Origin: Caproicibacter sp047777415
GTDB lineage: Bacteria; Bacillota; Clostridia; Oscillospirales; Acutalibacteraceae
Assembly (NCBI GenBank): GCA_047777415.1
Contig: JBKEEO010000003.1
Coordinates: forward strand, 1 to 64,000
DNA: 64,000 nucleotides
Direction of reading: 5' to 3'
In this document: positions 34,830-43,932 of the stretch, in pieces
How positions within the stretch are numbered: the stretch's first letter is position 1
Layout of the letters: the number at the start of each line of letters is the position of its first letter
Notes under the pieces: model-generated
The model's input: the letters and a program-made list of their open reading frames with translations, nothing else
What the model was told of the DNA's origin: nothing
Database searches by the model: none
Made by a program: the position numbers and the translations under genes

Positions 34830-34991
34830 ATGGCGGATAAAAAGGACAAACGTGTCAAGGAACTGGTGGAAGAAATTTTAATTCAGCAAGGGCGCAGCTA
34901 CGATGAATGGCTTTATCAAACACAAATGGAATTTATTGCAGAGAATTCCGACATCGTTTTATCAGCGTTACAAAGGAAAGGAGACGAATGA
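34830..34991 (+). CDS. Small hypothetical protein
   Basis: 53 residues whose ATG directly follows the primase stop codon (GAGAGGTGACGCGG upstream). Sequence MADKKDKRVKELVEEILIQQ then a helix YDEWLYQTQMEFIAENSDIV. Highly helical, no membrane segment. Ends one base before the next start. Its tight packing between two good ribosome sites makes it likely real. Unknown function. Confidence 0.6.
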   Translation: MADKKDKRVKELVEEILIQQGRSYDEWLYQTQMEFIAENSDIVLSALQRKGDE

Positions 34992-34992
34992 T

Positions 34993-35262
34993 ATGAATCT
35001 GTTGTTTCCTGTGCGGATGCTTGCGGTTACCGTGCCTGCAGAAATTACGGATACTATCAACAATTTGACCACCGCAGGTCAAATTATCGGCGGTTCACTG
35101 GCGAGTGTATTCTTAATCATTGCCGCTATCCAGTTTATGACAGGCGGCCGAAACAATGTGGAAGTCAGCAAAACGCGAATTATCTGTGTCATTGTCGGCA
35201 TGATTTTGGTAGCCGGATGCAGCGTCATCAAAACCTTCATTGACGGCCTTATGGCCTTTTGA
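34993..35262 (+). CDS. VirB2/TrbC-like small membrane pilin subunit
   Basis: 89 residues from ATG 34993 (AAAGGAGACGAATGAT). Short N-terminus, then two hydrophobic helices at about 29-47 (IIGGSLASVFLIIAAIQFM) and 62-85, separated by the basic loop TGGRNNVEVSKTR. This is the size and topology of VirB2-type conjugative pilin or channel subunits of Gram-positive elements. It is directly followed by the coupling protein gene. An alternative is another small transfer membrane protein. Confidence 0.65.
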   Translation: MNLLFPVRMLAVTVPAEITDTINNLTTAGQIIGGSLASVFLIIAAIQFMTGGRNNVEVSKTRIICVIVGMILVAGCSVIKTFIDGLMAF

Positions 35263-35274
35263 AAGCATCAAGCT

Positions 35275-35301
35275 GCAAGTCGGACATTTTGTCCGACTTG
35301 C
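35275..35301 (+). terminator. 12-bp perfect stem-loop between pilin-like and coupling protein genes
   Basis: GCAAGTCGGACA and exact complement around TTT. Lacks a T-run; may reduce read-through, so that the pilin-like gene is expressed above the genes behind it. Confidence 0.5.
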
Positions 35302-35324
35302 TTACATAAAAAAGAGGTGTTTAG

Positions 35325-37535
35325 ATGGCCGAGTTTCGGCTGAAAGTCCAGCAATTTCTTTCCAACACAAAAGTTGTCGTTATTGTATCCGTCCTGTGCT
35401 TTTTTGCACTCATGATATTTGTCAATTTCATCGGAATCATTACCTTAAATAACTGGGATCGCCTTTTGGTTTCTCTAAAGGCAGGCAGTATCGAATCCAA
35501 TCACACGGACCTGCTGCAGCTCAATCCGTTTCGGTTCAGCGCACGGCTGAAATGGTTATACCTCATCGGGGGATTTTTGTCGCTGATGTGTTCGGTCCGA
35601 TTAGGGATTTTAATGAAAAATGACTTAACACCTTTGTCCAATGCCGGACAGAAAGGCAGCAGACAGTTTGCAAGTGTGCGTGAATTAAAGCGGGAATACC
35701 GAAGTGTTCCCGAAAAAAAGGAACCGTTTGAAGGAAAGGGAGGTTTTCCGATTTCCCGATATAAAGACCGGATTTTTATTGACGACAGCCCTGTCCACAA
35801 TCTGATTATCGGCACGACCCGAAGCGGAAAAGGGGAGCTGTTTGTCATTCCGGCCATCGATATTTACAGCCGGCCAAAGGCTATGAAAGATAAAGCCAGC
35901 ATGGTGATTGCGGACCCTAAAGGAGAATTAGCCGCGGCTTCAAAAGAAGAACTGGAACGCCGCGGATACCGGGTGCATGTGTTTGATTTGCTGAGTTTCC
36001 TCGGTATGTCCTTTAATCCTCTGCAGTTGGTACTCGACGCCTATTTGCGGGGCGACAGGGCGGAAGCGCAGCTTCTGACCAATACACTGTCATATATTCT
36101 GTTTCACGACCCAACCGCAAAGGATAAGACGTGGGAAAACTGGAGCATCGCCCTTACCAACGCACTCATTCTCTCCATTGTGATTGACTGCTGCAAACAA
36201 GCGGAACAGTGTTCTGAGCCGGAAGAAAAGCAGAAATGGTACGACAAAATCAATATGTATTCGGTTGCCCGCCTTCTGATTGACATGGGGGAACCGAAGG
36301 ACGATGGCCCCAATCAACTGGACCTGTTTTTTGCATCGCGCAGTTTAAATGATATTGCGCGCATTCAATACGCCTCCGTTGCCTATGCAAGCGGAAAGAC
36401 AAAGGGCAATATTTTTGCCAACACACTCTCACAGCTCATCAAATTTACCATGGAACCGATTGCGAAAATGACATCGCGAAATTCGGTGAATCTGGAAGAT
36501 ATCGGCTTTCATCCCAAATATCCGACGGCGGTGTTTTTGGTGATGCCGGACTATGATACCTCCAATCATTTCTTAGTTACCATGTTCATCAGTCAGCTGT
36601 ATTATACGCTGTCAAAGAAAAGCTCCATGACTGAGGGCGGCAAATGTACGCGTGAGGTTATCTTTCTTCTCGATGAATTCGGCAACATCACTCCCATTCC
36701 AGATATGGCCCACATCCTCACGGTGTCGCTCGGCAGAAATATTCGGTTTGACCTGATTATTCAGGCGTATTCTCAAATTTACAAGCTGTACGGGGAGCAG
36801 GACGGCAAAACCATCATCGGAAACTGCGGCAATCAGATTTATCTGTTGACCATTGAAGAAAGCACGGCAAAGCAGTTTTCGTCTTTAATTGGAAACAAGA
36901 CCATTACGGTGATTTCCAGAAGCGGGAACCATCACCTTTCGCTGGACAAGAAGATTTCCGAACATATTGATACGCAGCCGCTGCTGAATCCGAACCAGCT
37001 GATGGAATTTAAGCCGGGGGAAAGTGCCGTCGTCCGAATTATCAAGCGGACGGACCTGAAAGGGCGTAAAATCCATCCGAATCCCATTTACAACCACGAC
37101 GAAACCATCATGAAATACCGGTACGAATATTTGGGCGAGGAATTTAACACCGGGCGTTCTTTTCAATCCCTGAACTTATCAAACACCTGCCAGCATAAAA
37201 ACATTTCGCTGGAAGACATTCTGTATGTTCCGCCGGCGGCGGAATCATCAGAACCGATTATCAATGAGGCAACGGTACCTGAGGAACCAATGCTTGATCG
37301 AATGCTGTCCGAACAGCAGAAAGCACAGATTCGTCGCTTTTTTGCTGCAAACGGATTTGATGAGGATACGATTTCTTTTCATTGTACCCTGTCAGACTTT
37401 GACGCTTTTGTGCAGAAACTTTTGGATGAGGATAAAATCTCCCAGCAGACATTTGACGATATTTATACCGTTGTGCAAACAGGTTCTGCCGTGACTGACA
37501 CGGAAAGGAGTGAGAAATGTGAAACGGAGACGTAA
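35325..37535 (+). CDS. VirD4/TraG-type coupling protein
   Basis: 736 residues. Two N-terminal membrane helices (residues 15-42 and 77-97), then a large AAA-type ATPase with Walker A IGTTRSGKGE (162-171), Walker B VIFLLDEFGN and the conserved SLGRNIRFDLIIQAYSQ stretch. A C-terminal extension of about 90 residues after the ATPase domain is not conserved-looking. The coupling protein docks the relaxase-DNA complex to the secretion channel. AAAGAGGTG precedes ATG 35325. The end overlaps the next gene by 17 bases. Confidence 0.94.
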   Translation: MAEFRLKVQQFLSNTKVVVIVSVLCFFALMIFVNFIGIITLNNWDRLLVSLKAGSIESNHTDLLQLNPFRFSARLKWLYLIGGFLSLMCSVRLGILMKNDLTPLSNAGQKGSRQFASVRELKREYRSVPEKKEPFEGKGGFPISRYKDRIFIDDSPVHNLIIGTTRSGKGELFVIPAIDIYSRPKAMKDKASMVIADPKGELAAASKEELERRGYRVHVFDLLSFLGMSFNPLQLVLDAYLRGDRAEAQLLTNTLSYILFHDPTAKDKTWENWSIALTNALILSIVIDCCKQAEQCSEPEEKQKWYDKINMYSVARLLIDMGEPKDDGPNQLDLFFASRSLNDIARIQYASVAYASGKTKGNIFANTLSQLIKFTMEPIAKMTSRNSVNLEDIGFHPKYPTAVFLVMPDYDTSNHFLVTMFISQLYYTLSKKSSMTEGGKCTREVIFLLDEFGNITPIPDMAHILTVSLGRNIRFDLIIQAYSQIYKLYGEQDGKTIIGNCGNQIYLLTIEESTAKQFSSLIGNKTITVISRSGNHHLSLDKKISEHIDTQPLLNPNQLMEFKPGESAVVRIIKRTDLKGRKIHPNPIYNHDETIMKYRYEYLGEEFNTGRSFQSLNLSNTCQHKNISLEDILYVPPAAESSEPIINEATVPEEPMLDRMLSEQQKAQIRRFFAANGFDEDTISFHCTLSDFDAFVQKLLDEDKISQQTFDDIYTVVQTGSAVTDTERSEKCETET

Positions 37536-39573
37536 AGCAGCGGGCAAAAAAATTCTCACCGTTTTTATTTTGACTATCTTCATTGTGACGGTGATACCGA
37601 TTCACGTCTGCGCCGACACAAAATCGATTTTAAATCAGTTTCCGCTTCAGTCAAATGATATTTGGACCAATACAATGCGCAGTATCGGATGGTCTCTGAT
37701 ACTGGGACTGCATTGGCTGGTCGGCGGATTGGAAAGCTGTATTTACGATATCAATGATGCAATTGGCGGATTTTTTACCAGTGACACCGTAACAGCGCTG
37801 AACCAAAAAGTTCTCCCGCTTGCCCTTGCCCTTCTGGTGCTGGTCCTATTGTTTGTCGGCGTGCAGTCCATGATAAAGCCGGCAAAATTTACGTCAATTG
37901 CGGGAAACTTCATCGTTGGCGTTATTACCATGGTTTCACTTCCGTATCTCATTTCCGCCGCATACACGCTGACCACACAGGCAGTTGATTATCTCAACAG
38001 TGACTCGGAGGGACACGCGCGAATTCTGTCCGATCGGATTCTGACAGACAACATCACGGATACAACGCGCTATGATGCCGAGGGATTTAAAAGTACGACT
38101 CTGCAATATAAAAATGCATTTCAGATGGAAGGAGCCAATGCCGGCGACATTACGAAAATTGATATCAACGAATTGGTCAACCCGGATGATATGCAGTATC
38201 CGGACGTATGGAAACATCGGATTGTCATTGGTGCAAACGGGAATGAAACCCTTCAGGAACTTAATTCCGGGCAAATTGCGTTTGTGAATCTTCCGATGTT
38301 TTCCAACTATTATTACCGCTGGAATGTGGATTGGCTGACCATCCTGTGCACACTGTTGGTATCGGCGTTTGCCTTGTTGCTCAGCGGAATCAAAATCGCA
38401 CGGCTTATTTATGAGTTAGCCATTCATCAAACCATGACACAGGTGATTGCGCTGCTGGATATTGTGACGGCGCAGCGACTGAAAAAATGTATTCGAATGC
38501 TGATTTCCACTCTTGGCACGCTGTTTGCAGTGTTTTTCATGCTCCAGCTTTATATCTTGGGTATGGCGTATATTTCAGATAACCAGAACATCAATTTTGT
38601 GGTGCGCATCATTTTGATGATTGCCCTAGCCTTTGCCGTCATTGACGGTCCGAGTTTGTTTGAACAGATTTTCGGCATTGACGCCGGTGTTCACAGTGCG
38701 GTCCGCACTCTTTATGGTCTGAAGGCCGCAGGCAGTATGGCCGCCGGAGCAGTTGCCATGGCCGGAGGAAAAGCCGCACTGGATTCTCTGCGGGCAAAAG
38801 GAATGGTCGGTGCTGCACGCAGTGCTCTTGGCAAAGCCTCAGGTATTGTTGGGCGCTTCGGCGGTGCGGCTGCCGGTGTTGCAGCAGGAGCTATGCAAAA
38901 TCATCGCCGTACGGCGGCCGTAAAACAGAATTTTGCGGCCGCCGGAGCCGGTGCTGCAGGGGCCGCACAAGCAGTAAAAGAAACCTTCAATGCATCTAAT
39001 AAAACGTCTGCCACAAGAACAAACGGTGGAGTTACAAGCGGCGGAGCCGAGAGAGCGGCTGGAAATTCTGTACGGACCGACAATGTGAAAACCCGACCCG
39101 TCTCCGTAAATGAAACAGCAGGAACAAATCAAGTCCAAAACCATTCGATACATTCGGCAGCGCAGACCGGAACACCGGACACTACAAATCTTCACAGTCA
39201 ACCTACGGAGCCGTCAAATTCAGATGCGGCAAATACTTCGAATATTTCCGCAGAAACATCCGGCAACGCAACTCAAGCAACACCGGCCAGTGTTTCTGAG
39301 AAATCCGCAACGCTGGGCGGATATCTGCATTCTCAGGCATCTAATCGGATTCGCCAATCCAATGCATATACCAAAGCGCGCCATGCTTATTCTTTGACGC
39401 TTGGCAGCATGCAAAGACATGGAGATAAAAAGGTCAGTTTAGGTGAACAAGCGGTTGAAAAGAAACTGCAAAATCCCGATTTATCGTATCGTCAGGCAGT
39501 TCGGCAGGCAAAGCAGGAGAATATCACCGCCAAAGCACAAAGTTTATTGACAAAGGGTGAGATGAAACAATGA
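37519..39573 (+). CDS. VirB6/TrbL-like polytopic transfer protein
   Basis: 684 residues from GTG 37519 (AAAGGAG 8 bases upstream). Signal-like N-terminus ending in VCADTK, then at least six membrane helices up to residue 385 (for example LALALLVLVLLFVGVQSM), with a long external loop between. After residue 400 comes a Gly/Ala-rich and Ser/Thr-rich low-complexity tail of nearly 300 residues. This matches the VirB6-type channel proteins with extended tails in Firmicutes ICEs. It forms part of the inner-membrane pore. Confidence 0.8.
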   Translation: MKRRRKAAGKKILTVFILTIFIVTVIPIHVCADTKSILNQFPLQSNDIWTNTMRSIGWSLILGLHWLVGGLESCIYDINDAIGGFFTSDTVTALNQKVLPLALALLVLVLLFVGVQSMIKPAKFTSIAGNFIVGVITMVSLPYLISAAYTLTTQAVDYLNSDSEGHARILSDRILTDNITDTTRYDAEGFKSTTLQYKNAFQMEGANAGDITKIDINELVNPDDMQYPDVWKHRIVIGANGNETLQELNSGQIAFVNLPMFSNYYYRWNVDWLTILCTLLVSAFALLLSGIKIARLIYELAIHQTMTQVIALLDIVTAQRLKKCIRMLISTLGTLFAVFFMLQLYILGMAYISDNQNINFVVRIILMIALAFAVIDGPSLFEQIFGIDAGVHSAVRTLYGLKAAGSMAAGAVAMAGGKAALDSLRAKGMVGAARSALGKASGIVGRFGGAAAGVAAGAMQNHRRTAAVKQNFAAAGAGAAGAAQAVKETFNASNKTSATRTNGGVTSGGAERAAGNSVRTDNVKTRPVSVNETAGTNQVQNHSIHSAAQTGTPDTTNLHSQPTEPSNSDAANTSNISAETSGNATQATPASVSEKSATLGGYLHSQASNRIRQSNAYTKARHAYSLTLGSMQRHGDKKVSLGEQAVEKKLQNPDLSYRQAVRQAKQENITAKAQSLLTKGEMKQ

Positions 39574-39881
39574 TATATCTGATTCCGAAGCAGTTAAAGG
39601 AAGAAAACAAGATTTTCGACAGACCCCGCATCTGGTGGAAGGATGTTGTCACCTGCACGCTTCTGCTGGGCATCTTTTTGATGATACGGGGATTTGTGCA
39701 TCGATGGTTCGTCATTCCTTATTGGCTGACTGCCGCGCTGTTCAGTCTTTATCTCATCCATCCCGCGGCGGGGAATCCCCGTAAAAGGAACTGGGAAGCC
39801 ATTCTTCTTTTCCTCTGCAAGGATTATACCGTCTATACATCCATCAATCCGGTGCACAAGGAGGAATTTCATGCTGACTAA
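39570..39881 (+). CDS. VirB3/PrgI-like small membrane protein
   Basis: 103 residues, overlapping the previous gene by 4 bases (ATGA). Begins MIYLIPKQLKEENKIFDRPR, then two hydrophobic helices at 27-42 and 51-66. This short double-span protein directly before VirB4 is in the place and size of VirB3/PrgI. It anchors the ATPase to the membrane. Confidence 0.7.
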   Translation: MIYLIPKQLKEENKIFDRPRIWWKDVVTCTLLLGIFLMIRGFVHRWFVIPYWLTAALFSLYLIHPAAGNPRKRNWEAILLFLCKDYTVYTSINPVHKEEFHAD

Positions 39882-40590
39882 AGAAGAGCGCAGATTATTA
39901 GCAGAACAGGAACGAAAATATAAGCAGCAGGAAAAGCTGTACCGACAAACAAAAAGATGGCAGAAATCCATGCGCAGAGAGGCCCGAAAGGCGATGAAAA
40001 AATCAACTTCAGGCGGGCAAATTTTTCGGTTTGGCAGAACATCATCTGCCGCCCGCCGAGGGCCCGTTCGAAAAAGTATCTTGGAAGTTTTTCCGATTCG
40101 GGATATCTGCGACGGTTACTTTGTGACAGTGGACAATCGGATTATTGATTTATTTCAGATACAGGGACGTTCTTACTATGATTCCTCTGATGAGGAAATC
40201 GAAGCTATGGTGTACAGCTTCGCACGCTTTCTCCGAATGTATTCTGCGGATATGAAATTCATCAGCATGAATTACCCGACCAGTACCAAAGTGCAGCAGA
40301 CTTTTTTAACGGAAAAACTGCGGCAGCCGCAGCTGCAGCAGTATTCCGAATTGCTGCAGGAAGAGTTGGAAAAACTGCGTGAACTGGAGCAGTCTACCAC
40401 CGAACGAGAATCGTTCCTGATGATTTTTGCAGATAACGAAAACCAATATCAGTCCCTGTGCAAACTGCTTTGGCAGCTTAACTGCGTCAGAATTTTACCG
40501 CTCAGCCGGCAGAAAAAGGAGAATATCATCTTTCAGCTCAACAACATGAATAAACAAATTGTGACTCGGAAAGGAGATTTTCTGCCGTGA
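39871..40590 (+). CDS. VirB4 N-terminal-domain-like protein
   Basis: 239 residues, overlapping the previous gene by 11 bases and the next by 4. A basic coiled-coil start (EERRLLAEQERKYKQQEKLY) is followed by SILEVFPIRDICDGYFVTVDNRIIDLFQI, resembling the beta-rich start of VirB4/TraE proteins. The length of this protein plus the next (239+639) equals a full VirB4, so the ATPase seems split into two coupled genes. It could instead be a separate accessory protein. No P-loop present. Confidence 0.6.
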   Translation: MLTKEERRLLAEQERKYKQQEKLYRQTKRWQKSMRREARKAMKKSTSGGQIFRFGRTSSAARRGPVRKSILEVFPIRDICDGYFVTVDNRIIDLFQIQGRSYYDSSDEEIEAMVYSFARFLRMYSADMKFISMNYPTSTKVQQTFLTEKLRQPQLQQYSELLQEELEKLRELEQSTTERESFLMIFADNENQYQSLCKLLWQLNCVRILPLSRQKKENIIFQLNNMNKQIVTRKGDFLP

Positions 40591-42506
40591 TATTTGGAAA
40601 GAAACGGCCGGCAGTATCCAGCGTTCAGCCGGAACAGCAGTGCAACGAAAGCCTCATTGCGCGTATTCAGCCGCAGGGCAATTTAAAGCTGGACGATGAA
40701 CGATATATCAAAACAGGCGACGGGTATGTCAGCTGTGTGATGGTTTACGAATATCCCGCTCGGGCGTATGATTTCTGGCTGACGCAGCTGATGAATATCG
40801 ATGGGGTGTTTGCCGTTTTGGATGTCGGCACAGAATCCGGAGAGGACACACAGGATGAAATCAGTCACAGCTTGGACGAGCTGGATGTCCGGTATCAAAC
40901 CGCCACCGATAAATCCACACAAATCGAAGCACAGCAAAAGTATGAACTGCTCAACGGCATGCTGACCTCCATGAAAACACAGGGAGAAGTGATTAAACTG
41001 ATTCAATGTCGGCTGTATGTGGCAGGCAGGACAAAGCAGGAAGTGGACGAACGCGTCGCCGAAATCATTCGGAATTTGGAAAGCTGTGAATTCCGTGCAG
41101 CTGTCTTTTTAAACGAAACGGAATTTATGTATCAGGCGCTGTTTCAGCCGTATCATGAACAGATAAAAGCTAGAAACAAACGAGTCGGCAACCCTTTGCC
41201 GGCTCTATCGCTCGCCGGAGGATATCCGTTTAATCATGAACAGCTGAACGACCCATATGGCTTTTTGCTCGGCACGTCATCCACCGGCGGCAATGTTATT
41301 TTTGACCTCTTTCGCAAGACAGAACACCGCCTGTCCTATGACATGATAATAGCAGGAAAAAAGGGGAGCGGAAAATCGTCGGCGATGAAAAAAATTATTA
41401 AGTACAACGTCATCATCGGCAACTATGGACGCGTCATTGATGTTACCGGGGAATTCACTCCTCTTGCAAAAAAGCTCGGCGGAAAGGTTGTCACCCTCAA
41501 CGGCAAGGATGGAATCATCAATTATCTTGAAGTCTTTCAAACGGCTGAAGATGATTCCGTCAGTTTTGCAAATCATCTCTCCAAGTTAAATTCTCTGTAC
41601 AAATTTCTGTCTCCCACATCGGATGAAACAGAGCGCATTGAATTTGAAGAATGTGTGCGGCGTTTGTATGAAGTGAAGGGACTTTGGTGCGGAGACCCGG
41701 CGGAGCATCGCCGGATTACCGGTCTTCCGCCGGAAGTCTATCCGACATTTGACGACCTGCTTGCTTTGGTCAGAAGCATGCTGTATCTCGATGCGGATGC
41801 CCGGCAGGTCAATCCGAACTTATCTGCTGAAAGGCGGCGCCGTCTGGAAAATATTGAACTGACCATCAGCAATCTTGTCCACAGCTATGGAAAAATGTTT
41901 AACGGCCATACATCATTTCCGGATTTAACCGGCGAGCGTTTTATCGTCTACAATGTGCAGAATATCAGCAGCCTCAAGCCTGAAATTTTCAATGCCATGC
42001 TGTTTAATGTCCTCTCTTTGATGCTCGATGATATGATTCGAATCGGGCTTGAGTCAAAGCGGATGTACGAACAGGGAACGCCCATCCATGAGATACCAAA
42101 ACTGTTTCTCATGATTGATGAAGCACATAAATTCATCAATACCCGCAACCCGTACGCACTCGATTATGTCATCGATATCACACGGCAGGGCCGAAAATAT
42201 TTTACCGGTCTGACGCTCGCAAGCCAGTCCATCCGCGACTATGCCCCGCAGAATAACGACAGTGAGGCGGTGGAAAAACTAAAGACTTTGTTTGAACTGA
42301 TGCAGTACAAAATCATTATGCAGCAGGAGTCTAACTGCCATGATATTCTAAGAACCGTATTCGGCGGACGGCTGACGGAAACGCAGTTAAAACAGATTCC
42401 GCAGTTCGGCGTTGGCGAATGTTTTCTTTCAACCGGCGAGGAAATTTTACATACACAGATTGCCCTTTCCCGTCAGGAAGCACAGCTGTTTGAGGGAGGA
42501 GCTTGA
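40587..42506 (+). CDS. VirB4-type transfer ATPase
   Basis: 639 residues from GTG 40587, sharing four bases with the previous gene. Walker A AGKKGSGKSS (256-265), Walker B LFLMIDEAHKF near 508, then TRQGRKYFTGLTLASQS, the standard VirB4/TraC order. About 250 residues precede the P-loop. It energises assembly and substrate transfer of the type IV channel. Ends 3 bases before the next gene. Confidence 0.93.
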   Translation: MIFGKKRPAVSSVQPEQQCNESLIARIQPQGNLKLDDERYIKTGDGYVSCVMVYEYPARAYDFWLTQLMNIDGVFAVLDVGTESGEDTQDEISHSLDELDVRYQTATDKSTQIEAQQKYELLNGMLTSMKTQGEVIKLIQCRLYVAGRTKQEVDERVAEIIRNLESCEFRAAVFLNETEFMYQALFQPYHEQIKARNKRVGNPLPALSLAGGYPFNHEQLNDPYGFLLGTSSTGGNVIFDLFRKTEHRLSYDMIIAGKKGSGKSSAMKKIIKYNVIIGNYGRVIDVTGEFTPLAKKLGGKVVTLNGKDGIINYLEVFQTAEDDSVSFANHLSKLNSLYKFLSPTSDETERIEFEECVRRLYEVKGLWCGDPAEHRRITGLPPEVYPTFDDLLALVRSMLYLDADARQVNPNLSAERRRRLENIELTISNLVHSYGKMFNGHTSFPDLTGERFIVYNVQNISSLKPEIFNAMLFNVLSLMLDDMIRIGLESKRMYEQGTPIHEIPKLFLMIDEAHKFINTRNPYALDYVIDITRQGRKYFTGLTLASQSIRDYAPQNNDSEAVEKLKTLFELMQYKIIMQQESNCHDILRTVFGGRLTETQLKQIPQFGVGECFLSTGEEILHTQIALSRQEAQLFEGGA

Positions 42507-42509
42507 TAG

Positions 42510-43409
42510 ATGATACGGGAAAAATTAAAGCAGGTCAAAGAAAAATCGAATCGTAATCAGAACCGTCAGTACCAAATTGTGCTGACGGTATTTTTTGTTC
42601 TGATGACCGTATTTGTAACCGGTAAGCTCTGGCTGCCAAGTGATGTCAAGATACAAAACAGTGAGCCGGGGACAAAGAAAACGGTGTCCGCCGGTACATT
42701 GCTGATTTTAAACAGCTGGCAATATAACTGGAACGACGGATACATGGAAGTGGCTTTTACGGTCCAAACTTCGGACAAAACGCAGAGACTTTCCTTTTAT
42801 CCGACCGCGCACACCAATGTCAGCAAAAATGTTCCGATGGACGTAAGTGTTGCATACAGCAGCGCTGATTTTTTGCTGCTGCAAATTAAAAATGTGCCGC
42901 AAAACTGGCAGGTTATTTCCCTCTGGGTGGACACGGAACCAAATGAAAACAGGTCGGATTCCGGTGCGCTAACAGGCGCAAATTTCCTTTGTGATGCGCG
43001 CAAAGTGGAGATTAATAACTCGCTGAAACCGCAGCCGGAACTCAACTATGAAATTCAATCTGTGTACAATCAAATTGATGCGGTGCAACAAGAAATCTAC
43101 GAACAAAATCAAAAAATTGAATCGGCGAACCTTGAAATTGAACAGCTCAATTTTGATATTGCCGCTTTAAAAGCGGACCAAAAATATCAGACACAGGACG
43201 AGATTCAGCAATCCAATGCCATCATTGAAAGCAAAACCTCGCGCATTAACAGCCTCAAAAATATGATTGAAAACTACCAAACGCAAATCGAAACTGCGCA
43301 GGAAAAATTGAAAAAACTCAATCAAAAACTCAGCGATATTAAGAGCGGAACACTTTCTCCGTATCTGCGTTCCAACTCACAGGAAAGCACGGTATCTTCC
43401 TCGTCTTAA
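42510..43409 (+). CDS. Membrane-anchored transfer protein with C-terminal coiled coil
   Basis: 299 residues. One membrane helix at 23-42 (YQIVLTVFFVLMTVFVTGKL) with the rest predicted outside. Residues 55-165 are beta-rich (WQYNWNDGYMEVAFTVQT), and 180-275 form a long coiled coil (IYEQNQKIESANLEIEQLNF, then further heptads). Last gene of the channel operon; possibly a wall-spanning subunit like VirB8 in topology, but the fold is not recognisable from sequence. Confidence 0.6.
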   Translation: MIREKLKQVKEKSNRNQNRQYQIVLTVFFVLMTVFVTGKLWLPSDVKIQNSEPGTKKTVSAGTLLILNSWQYNWNDGYMEVAFTVQTSDKTQRLSFYPTAHTNVSKNVPMDVSVAYSSADFLLLQIKNVPQNWQVISLWVDTEPNENRSDSGALTGANFLCDARKVEINNSLKPQPELNYEIQSVYNQIDAVQQEIYEQNQKIESANLEIEQLNFDIAALKADQKYQTQDEIQQSNAIIESKTSRINSLKNMIENYQTQIETAQEKLKKLNQKLSDIKSGTLSPYLRSNSQESTVSSSS

Positions 43410-43465
43410 AGTCAAAAACGTGCTGAAAAATGGGACGAAAACGTGAAAAAATGACCTCGAAAATA

Positions 43466-43646
43466 TACGTAAAACATACGTAAACAGGGGTAAATTTATA
43501 CGTAAAAACATACGTAAATGCCGATTTTTGGTGACCCCACCGATTCGTTAGGCTTTGCCTAACTCCCCACCTTGTGTGGGGACAGAATCCCCTTATGCTC
43601 TTTCACTCCTCATGGCGGTGAAAACCACATTGCCCTGTTCGGGCAA
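43466..43646. other. Candidate origin of transfer (oriT)
   Basis: Non-coding region between the channel genes and the relaxase operon. Four copies of TACGTAAA lie at 43466, 43477, 43499 and 43511 (in two pairs). Then come three inverted repeats: GTTAGGC/GCCTAAC (43547-43563), CCCCAC/GTGGGG (43565-43581) and TTGCCC/GGGCAA (43630-43646). Repeats for accessory proteins beside hairpins, immediately before relaxase genes, is the classic oriT plan. The nick position is not assigned. Confidence 0.7.
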
Positions 43647-43683
43647 ACTCGTAAAGAAAAAGTATCAAGAGAGAGGTGAAAAA

Positions 43684-43932
43684 ATGGACGTAAAAGTGCG
43701 CGGCGCTGACCCTGCAGCCGTCAAAAAAATTGATGAACTTGCCCGCAGACAGAACATTTCACGCAATCTTTTTCTCGTCAATTTAATTAATAACTACGCA
43801 GCGCTGGAAGAGTTTCAGAACTTCGAACAGCGCTATGCCGCAGCGCTGGAACAGTGTCTGAATGTCATCCGGCAGAACAGTATTGTGCTCCAAAAAGTTT
43901 TGAACATAGTGGGGGACGGCGATGAAACATAG
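43684..43932 (+). CDS. Ribbon-helix-helix relaxosome accessory protein
   Basis: 82 residues from ATG 43684 (GAGAGGTGAAAAA upstream); earlier in-frame codons overlap the oriT hairpins and are rejected. Sequence MDVKVRGADPAAVKKIDELARR followed by NISRNLFLVNLINNY is an N-terminal beta strand plus two helices, as in CopG/Arc-type proteins such as MobC. It likely binds the TACGTAAA repeats just upstream and helps the relaxase open the DNA. Overlaps the next gene by 11 bases. Confidence 0.75.
   Translation: MDVKVRGADPAAVKKIDELARRQNISRNLFLVNLINNYAALEEFQNFEQRYAAALEQCLNVIRQNSIVLQKVLNIVGDGDET

Noticed and set aside
43466..43518. TACGTAAA repeats as a CRISPR array
   Set aside because: Units are 8 bases, too short and irregularly spaced, with no cas genes in the window; oriT binding sites fit better.
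43555..43683. N-terminal extension of the accessory gene upstream of ATG 43684
   Set aside because: The added codons run through oriT hairpins and read as unnatural sequence; the good ribosome site belongs to ATG 43684.
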